Shown: positions 52,772-62,614 of the stretch, piece by piece | Position numbering within the stretch: the stretch's first letter is position 1 | Layout of the letters: the number at the start of each line of letters is the position of its first letter | NCBI RefSeq assembly: GCF_009938015.1 | Contig: NZ_AP021884.1 | Coordinates: 3,350,585-3,414,584 of the forward strand | Length of the DNA stretch: 64,000 bases | Source of the DNA: Sulfuriferula plumbiphila | GTDB taxonomy: Bacteria > Pseudomonadota > Gammaproteobacteria > Burkholderiales > Sulfuriferulaceae | Reading direction: 5' to 3' | Made by a program: the position numbers and the translations under genes | Notes under the pieces: model-generated | What the model was told of the DNA's origin: nothing | Database searches by the model: none | Seen by the model: the letters and a program-made list of their open reading frames with translations, nothing else

Positions 52772-53671
52772 ATGAGTGCCGTTTACCGAACCCTGCAACC
52801 CATTCCGCCCGCAAATGACGCCAGCACGACAAATACCATGGTGGAAGTCGCCGAGCCGGTAGTCAAACCAGCCGAACCCCGGCTCAGACTCAACCTTAAA
52901 GAAAAGCTCGGCACCGTGTTGCGCGTCCTGACTCCACCCCTGTTGGGCATAGCCGCCTTTATCGGTATCTGGGCATTGATCGCCCAGGAAACGAGCAACC
53001 TGCCCGGCCCTTACAAAACCTGGGTTTCAGCGCAGGCGTTATTCGCCGATCCGTTTTACAACAATGGCCCCAACGACCAGGGCATAGGCTGGAACATCCT
53101 GTATTCGCTGTATCGAGTGGGTCTCGGCTTTGGCATGGCCGCCCTGGTCGGCATTCCTCTGGGCTTCATGATAGGCCGCTTCAGGTTCCTCGCGGAGATG
53201 ACCGCGCCCATCATCAGCCTGCTGCGGCCCGTGTCGCCACTGGCCTGGCTGCCGATTGGCCTGCTGGTGTTCCACCGCGCCGAGCCCGCCTCGATCTGGG
53301 TGATTTTCATCTCCAGCATCTGGCCGATGGTACTCAACACCGCCGTTGGCGTGCGCCAGGTGCCACAGGATTATCTCAATGTCGCCCGCGTGCTCAATCT
53401 GTCCGAATGGAAAGTATTCAGCCGTATCTTGTTCCCTGCCGTCGTGCCACACGTACTCACCGGGATACGCCTGTCCATCGGCGTGGCCTGGCTGGTAATC
53501 GTCGCCGCCGAAATGCTCACCGGCGGCGTGGGAATTGGCTTCTGGATCTGGGACGAGTGGAACAACCTCAACGTCGCACACATCATCATTGCCATCTTTG
53601 TGGTGGGCATCGTTGGCCTGTTGCTGGAACAGCTGCTGGTACTGATAGCGAAACGGTTTGATTATGAGTGA
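52772..53671 (+). CDS. nrtB: Nitrate ABC transporter permease
   Basis: The 299-residue protein has an N-terminal cytoplasmic stretch, then about six membrane helices. The EAA-like motif is VARVLNLSEWKVFSRILFPAVVPHVLTGIR in the usual cytoplasmic loop, shortened here as GxRLS. The start ATG 52772 has AAGGAGATT upstream. It forms a homodimeric channel and works with NrtA and the ATPase at 55148. Confidence 0.93.
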   Translation: MSAVYRTLQPIPPANDASTTNTMVEVAEPVVKPAEPRLRLNLKEKLGTVLRVLTPPLLGIAAFIGIWALIAQETSNLPGPYKTWVSAQALFADPFYNNGPNDQGIGWNILYSLYRVGLGFGMAALVGIPLGFMIGRFRFLAEMTAPIISLLRPVSPLAWLPIGLLVFHRAEPASIWVIFISSIWPMVLNTAVGVRQVPQDYLNVARVLNLSEWKVFSRILFPAVVPHVLTGIRLSIGVAWLVIVAAEMLTGGVGIGFWIWDEWNNLNVAHIIIAIFVVGIVGLLLEQLLVLIAKRFDYE

Positions 53672-53809
53672 GGCAGCAATAAAGCTTGTTCGCCTGATCT
53701 GCGCTCCTGCGCCCAGGTTGACAGGGCGGCCAACAGGCTGATAGGGCTAATCGATGTGGATGAAAAAATTCCTTTTTATAACCAGCCATGAACGCTTGCG
53801 GAGTATTTA

Positions 53810-55072
53810 ATGAACAAGAAAAAGGTACGTCACAGCCTCACCTATTCTGCGTGTATGGGCGTTTGCCTTGTCGCTTTTGCCCCTATGGCGCAAAGCGCCG
53901 AGACGCTCGTGGAAGCACTGACCGGAGGTAAAATTTCTGGCGACCTGCGTTATCGTTACGAATGGGTCGACCAGGAAGGCATCGCCAAAAAAGCCCAGGC
54001 CTCCACGTTGCGCACACAACTTGGATATGCCACAGGCGATTACAAGAACTTCGACGCCTTCGTGCAGTTTGAGGATGTGCGTGCGATCGGTAGCGAACGC
54101 TATAACAGTACGGTCAACCACCTCAGCCAATATCCGGTGGTGGCGGATCCAGCAGATACCGAAATCAATCAGGCCTATCTAGGCTTCAAGGGCATCCCCA
54201 AGACCGCGCTCAAGTATGGCCGCCAAGTGATCGTTTATGACAATCAACGCTTTATCGGCAATGTTGGATGGCGCCAGAATGAGCAAACCTTCGACGCCTT
54301 AACGCTGGTCAATACCACGCTGCCTGCAACCGCCGCCTCCTACGCACACATTACCAACGTCAACCGGATTTTTAGCGACAAAAATCCCACTTTGGGCAAC
54401 CTTCGGATGGATGGCGACCTTCTCAATATTGGCTATAAAGGCCTCAAAGCAGGGACGCTTGTCGGCTACGGCTACTTTCTGGACTATAAACCTGGACAAT
54501 CTATTCCGGTCACTGCTTCCAACAAAACACTGGGCCTGCGTTTCGATGGCGCTTATGCAATCGACAAAACGAAACTGCTTTATACCGCCGAATACGCCAA
54601 GCAAAGCAATTACAGCAACGGTGCATCGACGATTGACGCCGACTATGGCTACGCCATGCTGGGCCTCGGTTTGCAAGGGATGCAGATCAAGTTCAACTAT
54701 GAACTGTTGGGCGGAGACGGGATATACGGCTTCGCTACGCCGCTTGCCACACTGCATGCATTTAACGGCTGGGCCGATAAATTTCTCACTACCCCGAAAG
54801 ATGGTATCAAAGACGCCTTCATCAGCGCAGGAGGTGCATTGGGAGGCGTCAGCCTGCTTGCCGCCTACCATGATTTTTCATCCGATCACCTTGGCTATCA
54901 ATACGGCAAGGAGTGGGATGCACAAGCTTCGAAAAAATTAGGCAAATACCTTACCTTATTGGCTAAATACGCGACTTATCGCGGTGATACCAATGCCTTG
55001 AACCGGACGCGGAATCCTGTTCTCGCCCAGGACATAGACAAGTTCTGGTTACAGGCCGAAGTGCAATTCTGA
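53810..55072 (+). CDS. Outer-membrane porin, alginate-export-like family
   Basis: The 420-residue protein has a signal peptide (MNKKKVRHSLTYSACMG to about AQS-AE). It carries alternating beta-strand sequence ending in an aromatic residue (KFWLQAEVQF), typical of a beta barrel inserted by Bam. Strand-like segments such as GDLRYRYEWVDQEG and YLGFKGIPKTALKYGRQVI match AlgE-type/porin proteins. It lies between nrtB and the ATPase gene and probably admits nitrate across the outer membrane. It has lower GC and fewer rare-codon-free blocks than its neighbours, which hints at separate acquisition. Confidence 0.82.
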   Translation: MNKKKVRHSLTYSACMGVCLVAFAPMAQSAETLVEALTGGKISGDLRYRYEWVDQEGIAKKAQASTLRTQLGYATGDYKNFDAFVQFEDVRAIGSERYNSTVNHLSQYPVVADPADTEINQAYLGFKGIPKTALKYGRQVIVYDNQRFIGNVGWRQNEQTFDALTLVNTTLPATAASYAHITNVNRIFSDKNPTLGNLRMDGDLLNIGYKGLKAGTLVGYGYFLDYKPGQSIPVTASNKTLGLRFDGAYAIDKTKLLYTAEYAKQSNYSNGASTIDADYGYAMLGLGLQGMQIKFNYELLGGDGIYGFATPLATLHAFNGWADKFLTTPKDGIKDAFISAGGALGGVSLLAAYHDFSSDHLGYQYGKEWDAQASKKLGKYLTLLAKYATYRGDTNALNRTRNPVLAQDIDKFWLQAEVQF

Positions 55073-55147
55073 CTGTGCGCGATAGCCAGCCGCTTAACCG
55101 GCTAGTCGCTACCCGCTAGTGTTACTGGCTCTCGGAAGGAGATCAAA

Positions 55148-55939
55148 ATGGAAAAATTCGTATACCTGGAAAAAGTGGATGTAACGTTCCCCACCAAAAA
55201 AGGGACATTTCACGCGCTGCACAATATCAATCTGAACATCGACCAAGGGCAATTCTTCACCCTGATCGGACACTCCGGCTGTGGCAAATCAACCCTGCTC
55301 AACGTCGTGGCCGGCCTGCAGGACGCCAGCAGTGGCATGGCGCTATGTGCCGGGCGCGAGATCAAGGGGCCAGGACCGGAACGTGGCGTAGTGTTCCAGA
55401 ACCATTCCTTGTTACCCTGGCTCACCTGTCACGAAAATATCTACCTCGCGGTGGAGCGCGTGTTTGGTCGGCAGGAGAACAAAGCCAAGCTCAAGCAACG
55501 TACCATCGATGCACTGGCACTGGTCGGGCTGGCTCACGCAGAACACAAACGCCCGCATGAAATCTCCGGTGGCATGAAGCAGCGCGTCGGCATTGCCCGC
55601 GCGTTAGCGATGGAACCCAAGGTGTTGCTGTTGGACGAGCCGTTCGGCGCACTTGATGCACTGACCCGTGCGCACCTGCAGGACGAGCTAATGAAAATTG
55701 TCGCCGAGACCAAAAGCACGGTCATTATGGTGACCCATGATGTGGATGAGGCGGTGCTGTTGTCCGACCACATCGTGATGATGACCAACGGCCCGGCCGC
55801 CACCATCGGCGAAATTCTTACGGTGGACCTGGCGCGTCCGCGCGACCGCCTGGCGCTGGCTAACGACGCGCGTTACCATCACTTGCGCGCACGTGTGCTG
55901 GAGTTTTTGTATCAACGCCAGATGCGGCCTGCTGCCTGA
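55148..55939 (+). CDS. nrtD: Nitrate ABC transporter ATP-binding protein
   Basis: The 263-residue ATPase has Walker A ([19 protein letters not shown]), the Q-loop ([12 protein letters not shown]), the ABC signature ([16 protein letters not shown]), Walker B ([14 protein letters not shown]) and the switch histidine ([11 protein letters not shown]). It lacks the extra NrtA-like domain of cyanobacterial NrtC, so it resembles NrtD. GGAAGGAGAT precedes the ATG. It is the last gene of the nrtA operon. Confidence 0.92.
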   Translation: MEKFVYLEKVDVTFPTKKGTFHALHNINLNIDQGQFFTLIGHSGCGKSTLLNVVAGLQDASSGMALCAGREIKGPGPERGVVFQNHSLLPWLTCHENIYLAVERVFGRQENKAKLKQRTIDALALVGLAHAEHKRPHEISGGMKQRVGIARALAMEPKVLLLDEPFGALDALTRAHLQDELMKIVAETKSTVIMVTHDVDEAVLLSDHIVMMTNGPAATIGEILTVDLARPRDRLALANDARYHHLRARVLEFLYQRQMRPAA

Positions 55940-55980
55940 ACTAGCCGAATGGTCGTATCAAAACGCCGAGCCTGTGCACG

Positions 55981-56823
55981 CTATGGCGCGACTACGCGTC
56001 GTGCCTGGCGCATCAGCAGCGGCAAGGCCATGCGGTTGATGAAGCCCGGCAACCGCAACGGCCTGAGCAGCATTTTCACGGTCATTTCATAGGGGTAATC
56101 GGTACGGGCCCAGTGCCCTGCAGTATGTTGAAAACGCTGAAAATCCTCGGGGCTGAATTTCCGTCCCGGGTTGCGCACCTCAAATGCATTTTTTACTGCC
56201 AGATAGGCATCCTCCTGACCGATCACCCCTAGTCGCTGCCGCAGCACGTGCGCCACTTGCCAGCGTGACGGACGCTCTATCTCGCGATAACGCAGGAAAA
56301 AATGATAGAAGTATTTGTAGTGTCCCACTTCGTCGCTGCGGATATGCCCCACCAGCGTGGTGAGCACCGGCTCCGGACTGATCTGCTGCAGCAGACCGTA
56401 CAGGCCCGAGGTACCGGTTTCCACGACACAGCGTGCAACCATCTCCAGCGCGCGCGTAGGCTCCAGCAGTTCGGGTTTGCAATACGGGCGATAGTCTGCG
56501 CAGAATCCGTCAAACGCCGTCTGCCAATCAAATGCGGGCCACACCGTCTCCACATAGCGACGCAGCGCGCGTCCGTGCTGCAGTTCCTCCGGTTCCCAGC
56601 GCTCGCGCAGCCATTGGCTGGCTTCGGGATCGTCCTCCATGTGGCCCAGCAGATTGTGTGTGTACAAATCAGACAAACTCTCCACAAACGATGCGGCAGC
56701 TAGCACATAAAACCAGGTATCTTCGCTGACAATGCGCTCATGCGCTATGCAGTCAAACGCAATCTGGTCAATCAACCATGGATGCGGCGCGACAATGGGT
56801 AGGTGTGTATCTGGGTCTGGCAT
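55981..56823 (-). CDS. Ferritin-like di-iron protein, unknown substrate
   Basis: The 280-residue protein is helical with two acidic/His pairs typical of ferritin-like di-iron carboxylate proteins: EPEELQHGRALRRYVE and RSDEVGHYKYFYHF. Further glutamates in VETGTSGLYGLL and ASFVESLSDLYT may complete the site. Acyl-ACP desaturase-like and AurF-like enzymes share this layout, but a specific match was not recognised. It is convergent with the nitrate operon and just downstream of the FAD protein gene on the same strand, which could form an oxidase pair. This is an inference. Confidence 0.7.
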   Translation of the reverse strand: MPDPDTHLPIVAPHPWLIDQIAFDCIAHERIVSEDTWFYVLAAASFVESLSDLYTHNLLGHMEDDPEASQWLRERWEPEELQHGRALRRYVETVWPAFDWQTAFDGFCADYRPYCKPELLEPTRALEMVARCVVETGTSGLYGLLQQISPEPVLTTLVGHIRSDEVGHYKYFYHFFLRYREIERPSRWQVAHVLRQRLGVIGQEDAYLAVKNAFEVRNPGRKFSPEDFQRFQHTAGHWARTDYPYEMTVKMLLRPLRLPGFINRMALPLLMRQARRVVAP

Positions 56824-56887
56824 ATTAAGGTCACCTGCTTGTGTTCTTGGTCAGACTAAAACGAGTGCCTGCGGTTCTATTTAGCGC

Positions 56888-58489
56888 CTATGCGTGCAAC
56901 AGCGCCAGCGCCACCGCCTCGGCCACCTTGATGCCATCCACTGCGGCGGACAAAATCCCGCCCGCATAGCCCGCACCCTCTCCCGCCGGATACAGGCCGC
57001 GGGTATTGAGGCTCTGATACGCTGCGTTACGGGTGATACGGATGGGTGACGAGGTGCGCGTTTCCACGCCGGTGAGCACGGCATCATGCATGGCAAAACC
57101 GCGGATTTGTTTGTCAAACGCCGGCAGTGCCTCGCGCATTGCGGCGATGACATAATCGGGCAAGCTGCTATCGAGCGCGCCCAGCTTCACCCCCGGCGTG
57201 TAAGACGGCAATACCGTGCTGAATCCGGTAGACGCGCGCCCGGCAATAAAGTCGCCCACCAATTGCCCCGGTGCACGGTAATCGCGCCCACCCAGCTCAA
57301 ACGCGCGCGCTTCCCAGTGGCGCTGAAAAGCGATCCCCGCCAACGGATGACCGGGGTAGTCGTCAGGGGTGATGCCCACCACGATACCCGCATTGGCGTT
57401 GCGCTCGTTACGCGAATACTGGCTCATGCCGTTAGTAACTACGCGTCCCGGCTCGGACGCCGCCGCCACCACCGTGCCGCCCGGACACATGCAAAAGCTG
57501 TACACCGCACGACCATTTTGCGCGTGATGAACCAGCTTGTAGTCTGCTGCCCCTAACTCAGGATGGCCGGCGCGCTCACCCAAGCGGCAGTGGTCAATCA
57601 GCGACTGCGGATGCTCGATGCGAAACCCCACCGAAAACGGCTTGGCCTCGAGATGCACGCCGCGCTGGTAGAGCATTTCAAAGGTATCGCGTGCGCTGTG
57701 CCCCACCGCCAGGACCACATGGCGTGCAACGATGTGCTCGCCGCTGGCCAGCGTCACGCCGCGCACCTGGCCGTCTTCGATATCCAGATTATCTACCCGG
57801 CTCTGAAAGCGTATTTCGCCCCCCAGGGATTCAATCGTGGCGCGAATTTTTTCCACCATGCCGACCAGCCGGAAGGTGCCAATGTGCGGCTTGCTGACAA
57901 AGGCGATCTCCGGCGGTGCGCCAGCCTGGATGAACTCGGCAATCACCTTGCGCCCCAAGTGCCTGGGATCCTTGATCTGGCTGTAAAGCTTGCCGTCAGA
58001 AAACGTGCCTGCGCCACCCTCACCGAACTGTACATTGGACTCCGGATTCAGTATCCCATTGCGCCACAAGCCCCAGGTGTCTTTGGTGCGCTCGCGCACC
58101 GCCTTGCCACGCTCCAGGATGACAGGGCGAAACCCCATCTGAGCCAGGATCAGCCCGGCAAACATACCGCATGGCCCGGTGCCGATGACCACCGGTCGCT
58201 CGGTCAAGCTGGTCGAGGCGTGGGCGACAAAATGGTAGCCGGTGTCTGGCGCAGGCGCGACATGACGATCATTTTTCAGCCGGCGCAGCACCGCCTCCTC
58301 ATCCTGGACGTCGACATCAAGGGTGTAGGTAAAGGTAATCAGCGGGCGCTTGCGCGCATCATGCGCGCGCCGAAAAATCGTGTAGCCCAGAAGTTCATCG
58401 CCGGCGATACCCAGACGGCGCAGGATTTCCGCCCTGAGCGCGGCTTCGGGATGGTCGAGCGGGAGTTTGAGTTCGGTAATGCGCAGCAT
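56888..58489 (-). CDS. NAD(P)/FAD-dependent oxidoreductase (COG2509-type)
   Basis: The 533-residue protein has an N-terminal ferredoxin-like domain (ITELKLPLDHPEAALRAEI). A Rossmann FAD-binding fold follows (VVIGTGPCGMFAGLILAQMGF), then AVGHSARDTFEMLYQRG and a C-terminal GLYPAGEGAGYAGGILSAAVDGI with the second FAD-contact motif. COG2509 proteins are conserved but poorly characterised. The start MLRITELKLPLD fits the family. Confidence 0.88.
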   Translation of the reverse strand: MLRITELKLPLDHPEAALRAEILRRLGIAGDELLGYTIFRRAHDARKRPLITFTYTLDVDVQDEEAVLRRLKNDRHVAPAPDTGYHFVAHASTSLTERPVVIGTGPCGMFAGLILAQMGFRPVILERGKAVRERTKDTWGLWRNGILNPESNVQFGEGGAGTFSDGKLYSQIKDPRHLGRKVIAEFIQAGAPPEIAFVSKPHIGTFRLVGMVEKIRATIESLGGEIRFQSRVDNLDIEDGQVRGVTLASGEHIVARHVVLAVGHSARDTFEMLYQRGVHLEAKPFSVGFRIEHPQSLIDHCRLGERAGHPELGAADYKLVHHAQNGRAVYSFCMCPGGTVVAAASEPGRVVTNGMSQYSRNERNANAGIVVGITPDDYPGHPLAGIAFQRHWEARAFELGGRDYRAPGQLVGDFIAGRASTGFSTVLPSYTPGVKLGALDSSLPDYVIAAMREALPAFDKQIRGFAMHDAVLTGVETRTSSPIRITRNAAYQSLNTRGLYPAGEGAGYAGGILSAAVDGIKVAEAVALALLHA

Positions 58490-58598
58490 GTATTGCCTTC
58501 AATCCGGTGCCAATGGAACATTTTACCGTGCTACGGCAGACAACACGCATGCCTTGCCTAAGGGTAAAATAAGCTTTTGATTAGATTGTAGATTACGC

Positions 58599-59489
58599 AT
58601 GGCAATTCAATGGTACCCCGGACACATGACCGCGGCGCGCAAAAAGGCCGCCGAAACCATGGCACAGACCGACATGGTGATCGAGGTGGTCGACGCGCGC
58701 CTGCCCGAGGCCAGCAGCAACCCGATGATTGCCGAGCTGCGCCTCGCACGCCAGCGCCCGTGCCTGAAAATCCTCAACAAGGCCGATCTGGCCGACCCGG
58801 CCGCAACACAAGCCTGGCTCAAATTCTATAACGCGCAAAAGGACGTCAAGGCGGTGGCGCTATCGTGCAAAAAAACCGGCGATGTCGCCAGGATTCCCGC
58901 ACTTTGCCTGGCACTCGCGCCACATCGCGGCACACCGATCAAGCCGCTGCGCATGATGATCATGGGCATTCCCAACGTCGGCAAATCCACCCTGATGAAC
59001 GCACTGCTCAAACGCCGTGTGGCCAAGGTGGGTGACGAACCCGCGGTGACCAAAAGCCAACAGCGGCTGGAACTCAATGACAGCATGACGCTGGTGGACA
59101 CCCCGGGCATGTTATGGCCGAAAATTCAGCATGAAAGCGATGGCCTGATGCTGGCAGCCAGCCACGCGGTAGGGCGCAACGCGGTGATTGACGAAGAAGT
59201 GGCCACTTTCCTTGCAAATAGCGTGGTGGCAAATTACCCCGCCCTGTTGCAGGCGCGTTATGGTTTTGCACTGGATGGGCTGGACGGGGTCGGTGTCATC
59301 GAAGCCATCGCCAAACGTCGTGGTTATCGCCTGAAGGGGGGTGAAGCCGACCTGGAAAAAGCGGCGTTGACCCTCCTGCAGGATTACCGTGACGGCACCT
59401 TGGGGCGCGTCAGCCTGGAAACTCCTGAGCAGCGCCGCATCATGTTAAGCGCCTGTTCTATCGCCCAGGATAGTGAGTATCCGGGTTAA
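58599..59489 (+). CDS. ylqF: YlqF/RbgA-type ribosome biogenesis GTPase
   Basis: The 296-residue protein is a circularly permuted GTPase: the G4 motif NKADLAD comes first, then G5 SCK, G1 GIPNVGKSTLMNALL and G3 DTPGML. The start AIQWYPGHMTAARKKAAE is diagnostic of the YlqF family, which acts in late 50S subunit assembly. It is divergent from the FAD gene at 56888. Confidence 0.94.
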   Translation: MAIQWYPGHMTAARKKAAETMAQTDMVIEVVDARLPEASSNPMIAELRLARQRPCLKILNKADLADPAATQAWLKFYNAQKDVKAVALSCKKTGDVARIPALCLALAPHRGTPIKPLRMMIMGIPNVGKSTLMNALLKRRVAKVGDEPAVTKSQQRLELNDSMTLVDTPGMLWPKIQHESDGLMLAASHAVGRNAVIDEEVATFLANSVVANYPALLQARYGFALDGLDGVGVIEAIAKRRGYRLKGGEADLEKAALTLLQDYRDGTLGRVSLETPEQRRIMLSACSIAQDSEYPG

Positions 59490-59514
59490 CAGTGCAAGTA
59501 AAATGCAATGGCCC

Positions 59515-59542
59515 TTGAAATTCCCTTGACAGGAAATATATT
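59515..59542 (+). promoter_or_regulatory. Candidate sigma-70 promoter of hsp20
   Basis: TTGAAA at 59515-59520 and TATATT at 59537-59542 are 16 bases apart, 67 bases upstream of the start codon. The -35 begins CTTGAAA, also compatible with a sigma-32 -35, but no CCCATNT-type -10 was seen. Confidence 0.45.
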
Positions 59543-59608
59543 TGATTCAGGCAGGTATCCATACAGCGTGGGTGCCTGATTATCAACCTGAGAAAAAGGA
59601 GTTTTGAA

Positions 59609-60040
59609 ATGGCAAATATTTCCCGTTACGACCCTTTTGATTTTACCGTCGAACCGTTTGATGATCTGTTCCGCGGCTTTTTCCGTCCGGTGCGCGCCGC
59701 TAATAGTGAGGCTGCCGTACAAATCAAGATGGATGTGAAAGAGGATGACCAGGCCTACACCGTGCAAGCCGAAGTACCCGGTGTGAAAAAAGAAGATATC
59801 CACGTCACCATAGACGGGAACCAGGTCTCGCTCACCGCTGAAGCCAAACGCCAAACCGAGGACAAGGACGGTGAAAAACTGCTGCGCTCGGAGCGCTACT
59901 ACGGCAAGGCATATCGCAGCTTTACCTTGGGCAGCGACATTGACGATGCCGCCGCAGAGGCCAAGTACAACGATGGTGTACTGGAGTTGCGCTTACCCAA
60001 AAAAGCCGCTACTTCAGCCAGGCGGCTGGAAATCCATTAA
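59609..60040 (+). CDS. Small heat-shock protein, Hsp20 family
   Basis: The 143-residue protein has an alpha-crystallin domain: VQIKMDVKEDDQAYTVQAEV, PGVKKEDIHVTIDGNQVSL, and the terminal GVLELRLPKK. It prevents aggregation of unfolding proteins without ATP. AAAAAGGAG precedes the ATG. It is followed by a terminator at 60050. No chaperone partner is encoded next to it. Confidence 0.95.
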   Translation: MANISRYDPFDFTVEPFDDLFRGFFRPVRAANSEAAVQIKMDVKEDDQAYTVQAEVPGVKKEDIHVTIDGNQVSLTAEAKRQTEDKDGEKLLRSERYYGKAYRSFTLGSDIDDAAAEAKYNDGVLELRLPKKAATSARRLEIH

Positions 60041-60049
60041 ATGTTCACA

Positions 60050-60071
60050 AGGCGGCGCAAGCCGCCTTTTT
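60050..60071 (+). terminator. Rho-independent terminator after hsp20
   Basis: A 7-bp stem (AGGCGGC / GCCGCCT, loop GCAA) followed by TTTTA on the plus strand ends the hsp20 transcript. The adjacent A/T tract may also serve the convergent hda gene. Confidence 0.88.
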
Positions 60072-60073
60072 AT

Positions 60074-60742
60074 TCATTCAGCGTGCAAAACTTCACGCAA
60101 CAGCGGCACGGTGACGGGTCGCTGGGTTTCCAGCGAGTAATGGTCGAGGGTATCCAGCGCCGCGAGCAATGACGGCAGATCGCGGCGCCAATGTCGCAAA
60201 AGATACTCGGCCACGCCCGGTTGCAGGCTAAAGCCACGACCCGCAGCGTAGGTGGTCAGTACCTGGTTTTTTTCCGCGTCGGTGAGCGCCTGTACCTGAT
60301 ACACCAAACCCCAACCCAGACGTGTGGTGAGGTCAACGCGCAGCTCAAGCTGCGCTGGCGCGGCATTGCCCGCGACCAAGAGCCGCCCATGGCCTTCACG
60401 CAGCGCGTTGATGCGGTTGAACAGGGCAATCTGGGCGGCGGCGTCGAGCCTGTGTGCGGCATCTATTGCCAGGAAATCTACCGCCCGGTCCATAGCATCC
60501 ATAAATTCTGCAGCGTCGACGCAGCGTGCTGCCCATCCACGTTCAACCGCCGTGGCCACCGCAGCCTGCAACAAATGCGTCTTGCCGCTGCCGGGCGCTC
60601 CCCATACATACAGCTGACGCTCGTTACCCTTACCCTCAGCCAACTCACGCAAGACGTGCAGCAATTCCGCATTGCGGCCGATGACAAAATTGGCGAGGCG
60701 GGGGGCGGGGGGGGCAACGATATCAAGCACAAGTTGTTTCAT
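60074..60742 (-). CDS. hda: DnaA regulatory inactivator Hda
   Basis: The 222-residue AAA+ protein has a P-loop (YVWGAPGSGKTHLLQAA) and a Walker B-like region (FLAIDAAHRLDAAAQIALFN). It acts with the beta clamp to make DnaA hydrolyse ATP and so limits replication initiation. The N-terminus MKQLVLDI is the clamp-contact motif of Hda. The size and clamp motif separate it from DnaA. Confidence 0.93.
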   Translation of the reverse strand: MKQLVLDIVAPPAPRLANFVIGRNAELLHVLRELAEGKGNERQLYVWGAPGSGKTHLLQAAVATAVERGWAARCVDAAEFMDAMDRAVDFLAIDAAHRLDAAAQIALFNRINALREGHGRLLVAGNAAPAQLELRVDLTTRLGWGLVYQVQALTDAEKNQVLTTYAAGRGFSLQPGVAEYLLRHWRRDLPSLLAALDTLDHYSLETQRPVTVPLLREVLHAE

Positions 60743-60796
60743 GTGGCCATTTTAACAGGCATCGCAAGATGCGCCGGCAAACGTCTCACAATCTGC

Positions 60797-60825
60797 TTGA
60801 CATAGTGTCTTAACAACACTATCTT
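60797..60825 (+). promoter_or_regulatory. Sigma-70 promoter of the NrtR-like gene
   Basis: TTGACA (60797-60802) and TATCTT (60820-60825) are 17 bases apart. The -35 is a perfect match. The start would be near 60832. Confidence 0.8.
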
Positions 60826-60845
60826 TGTGGTGTATTTTTTACACC
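60803..60845 (+). promoter_or_regulatory. Two operator dyads over the NrtR-like promoter
   Basis: A perfect 6-bp dyad TAGTGT-N7-ACACTA (60803-60821) fills the -35/-10 spacer. A second dyad GGTGTA-N5-TACACC (60829-60845) covers the expected start. Both share the GTGT/ACAC core. Autoregulation by the NrtR-like protein is the simplest reading. Confidence 0.72.
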
Positions 60846-60859
60846 ATGGCAAATCCTCA

Positions 60860-61531
<672 letters not shown>

Positions 61532-61539
61532 GGCCGACC

Positions 61540-62613
61540 ATGAACGCCCTGCCCCTGATCCAGATGCCCAAAGTGCCTCACATCATTGCGCCGCCGCTGG
61601 TGGAAGCGCAACTCACCGATAGCGCGCGCGCAACACTCATTGCCCGCATCAGGATGCTGATGCTGCAACACAACGCGGTGCTGGTGGCGCACTACTATAC
61701 TTCTGCAGATATACAGGACCTGGCCGAAGACACCGGCGGCTGCGTCTCCGATTCGCTGGAAATGGCGCGTTTTGGTCATGCCCATGAGGCACGTACACTG
61801 ATTGTGGCCGGAGTCAAATTCATGGGCGAAACCGCGAAAATCCTTAACCCGGAAAAGCGTGTGTTGATGCCGGACCTGCAAGCCAACTGCTCGCTCGATC
61901 TGGCCTGTCCGGCAGATACGTTTTCCGCATTTTGCGACCAGCATCCGGAACGCGTAGTGGTGGTCTACGCCAATACTTCGGCAGCGGTGAAAGCACGCGC
62001 AGACTGGGTGGTGACCTCGGGCACCGCGGTAAAAATCGTCGAGCACCTGCACCAGCAGGGCAAAAAAATTCTGTGGGCGCCGGACAAATATCTCGGTGAT
62101 TATGTGCAAAGAATTACCGGTGCCGACATGCTGCTATGGCAGGGTTCATGTGTGGTGCACGAGGCATTCAAGGCGGAAGCGCTACAAAAAATGAAGGCTG
62201 CACACCCGGACGCTGCGGTGCTGGTGCATCCCGAGTCGCCCGCTGGAGTGATTGCACTGGCCGATGTGGTGGGCTCCACCACGCAGCTGATCCGCGCCGC
62301 GCAGAACCTGCCCAACCAGACCTTTATCGTTGCAACCGATAATGGCATTTTCCATAAAATGCAAGCGGTCGCACCCGGCAAGATTTTCCTCGAGGCCCCT
62401 ACTGCCGGGGTGGGTGCGACGTGTACCAGTTGCGCGCATTGCCCGTGGATGGCGATGAATGGACTGCAAAAACTGGCGCAGGTACTGGAAACCGGAGATA
62501 ACGAAATCCATATTGCCGAGCCGATTCGCTGCCGTGCCGTGCGTTCTATCCAGCGTATGCTGGACTTTGCCGCGCAGCAGCAGATTGCATCACAGATGCG
62601 CGGAGCGGCCTAA
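61540..62613 (+). CDS. nadA: Quinolinate synthase
   Basis: The enzyme condenses iminoaspartate and dihydroxyacetone phosphate to quinolinate in NAD biosynthesis. The 357-residue protein has [15 protein letters not shown] at the substrate site and the three cysteine regions for a 4Fe-4S cluster: [25 protein letters not shown] and [16 protein letters not shown] 61540 is used (an ATG at 61528 lies 12 bases upstream). It follows the NrtR-like regulator and is very likely its target. Confidence 0.95.
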   Translation: MNALPLIQMPKVPHIIAPPLVEAQLTDSARATLIARIRMLMLQHNAVLVAHYYTSADIQDLAEDTGGCVSDSLEMARFGHAHEARTLIVAGVKFMGETAKILNPEKRVLMPDLQANCSLDLACPADTFSAFCDQHPERVVVVYANTSAAVKARADWVVTSGTAVKIVEHLHQQGKKILWAPDKYLGDYVQRITGADMLLWQGSCVVHEAFKAEALQKMKAAHPDAAVLVHPESPAGVIALADVVGSTTQLIRAAQNLPNQTFIVATDNGIFHKMQAVAPGKIFLEAPTAGVGATCTSCAHCPWMAMNGLQKLAQVLETGDNEIHIAEPIRCRAVRSIQRMLDFAAQQQIASQMRGAA

Positions 62614-62614
62614 T

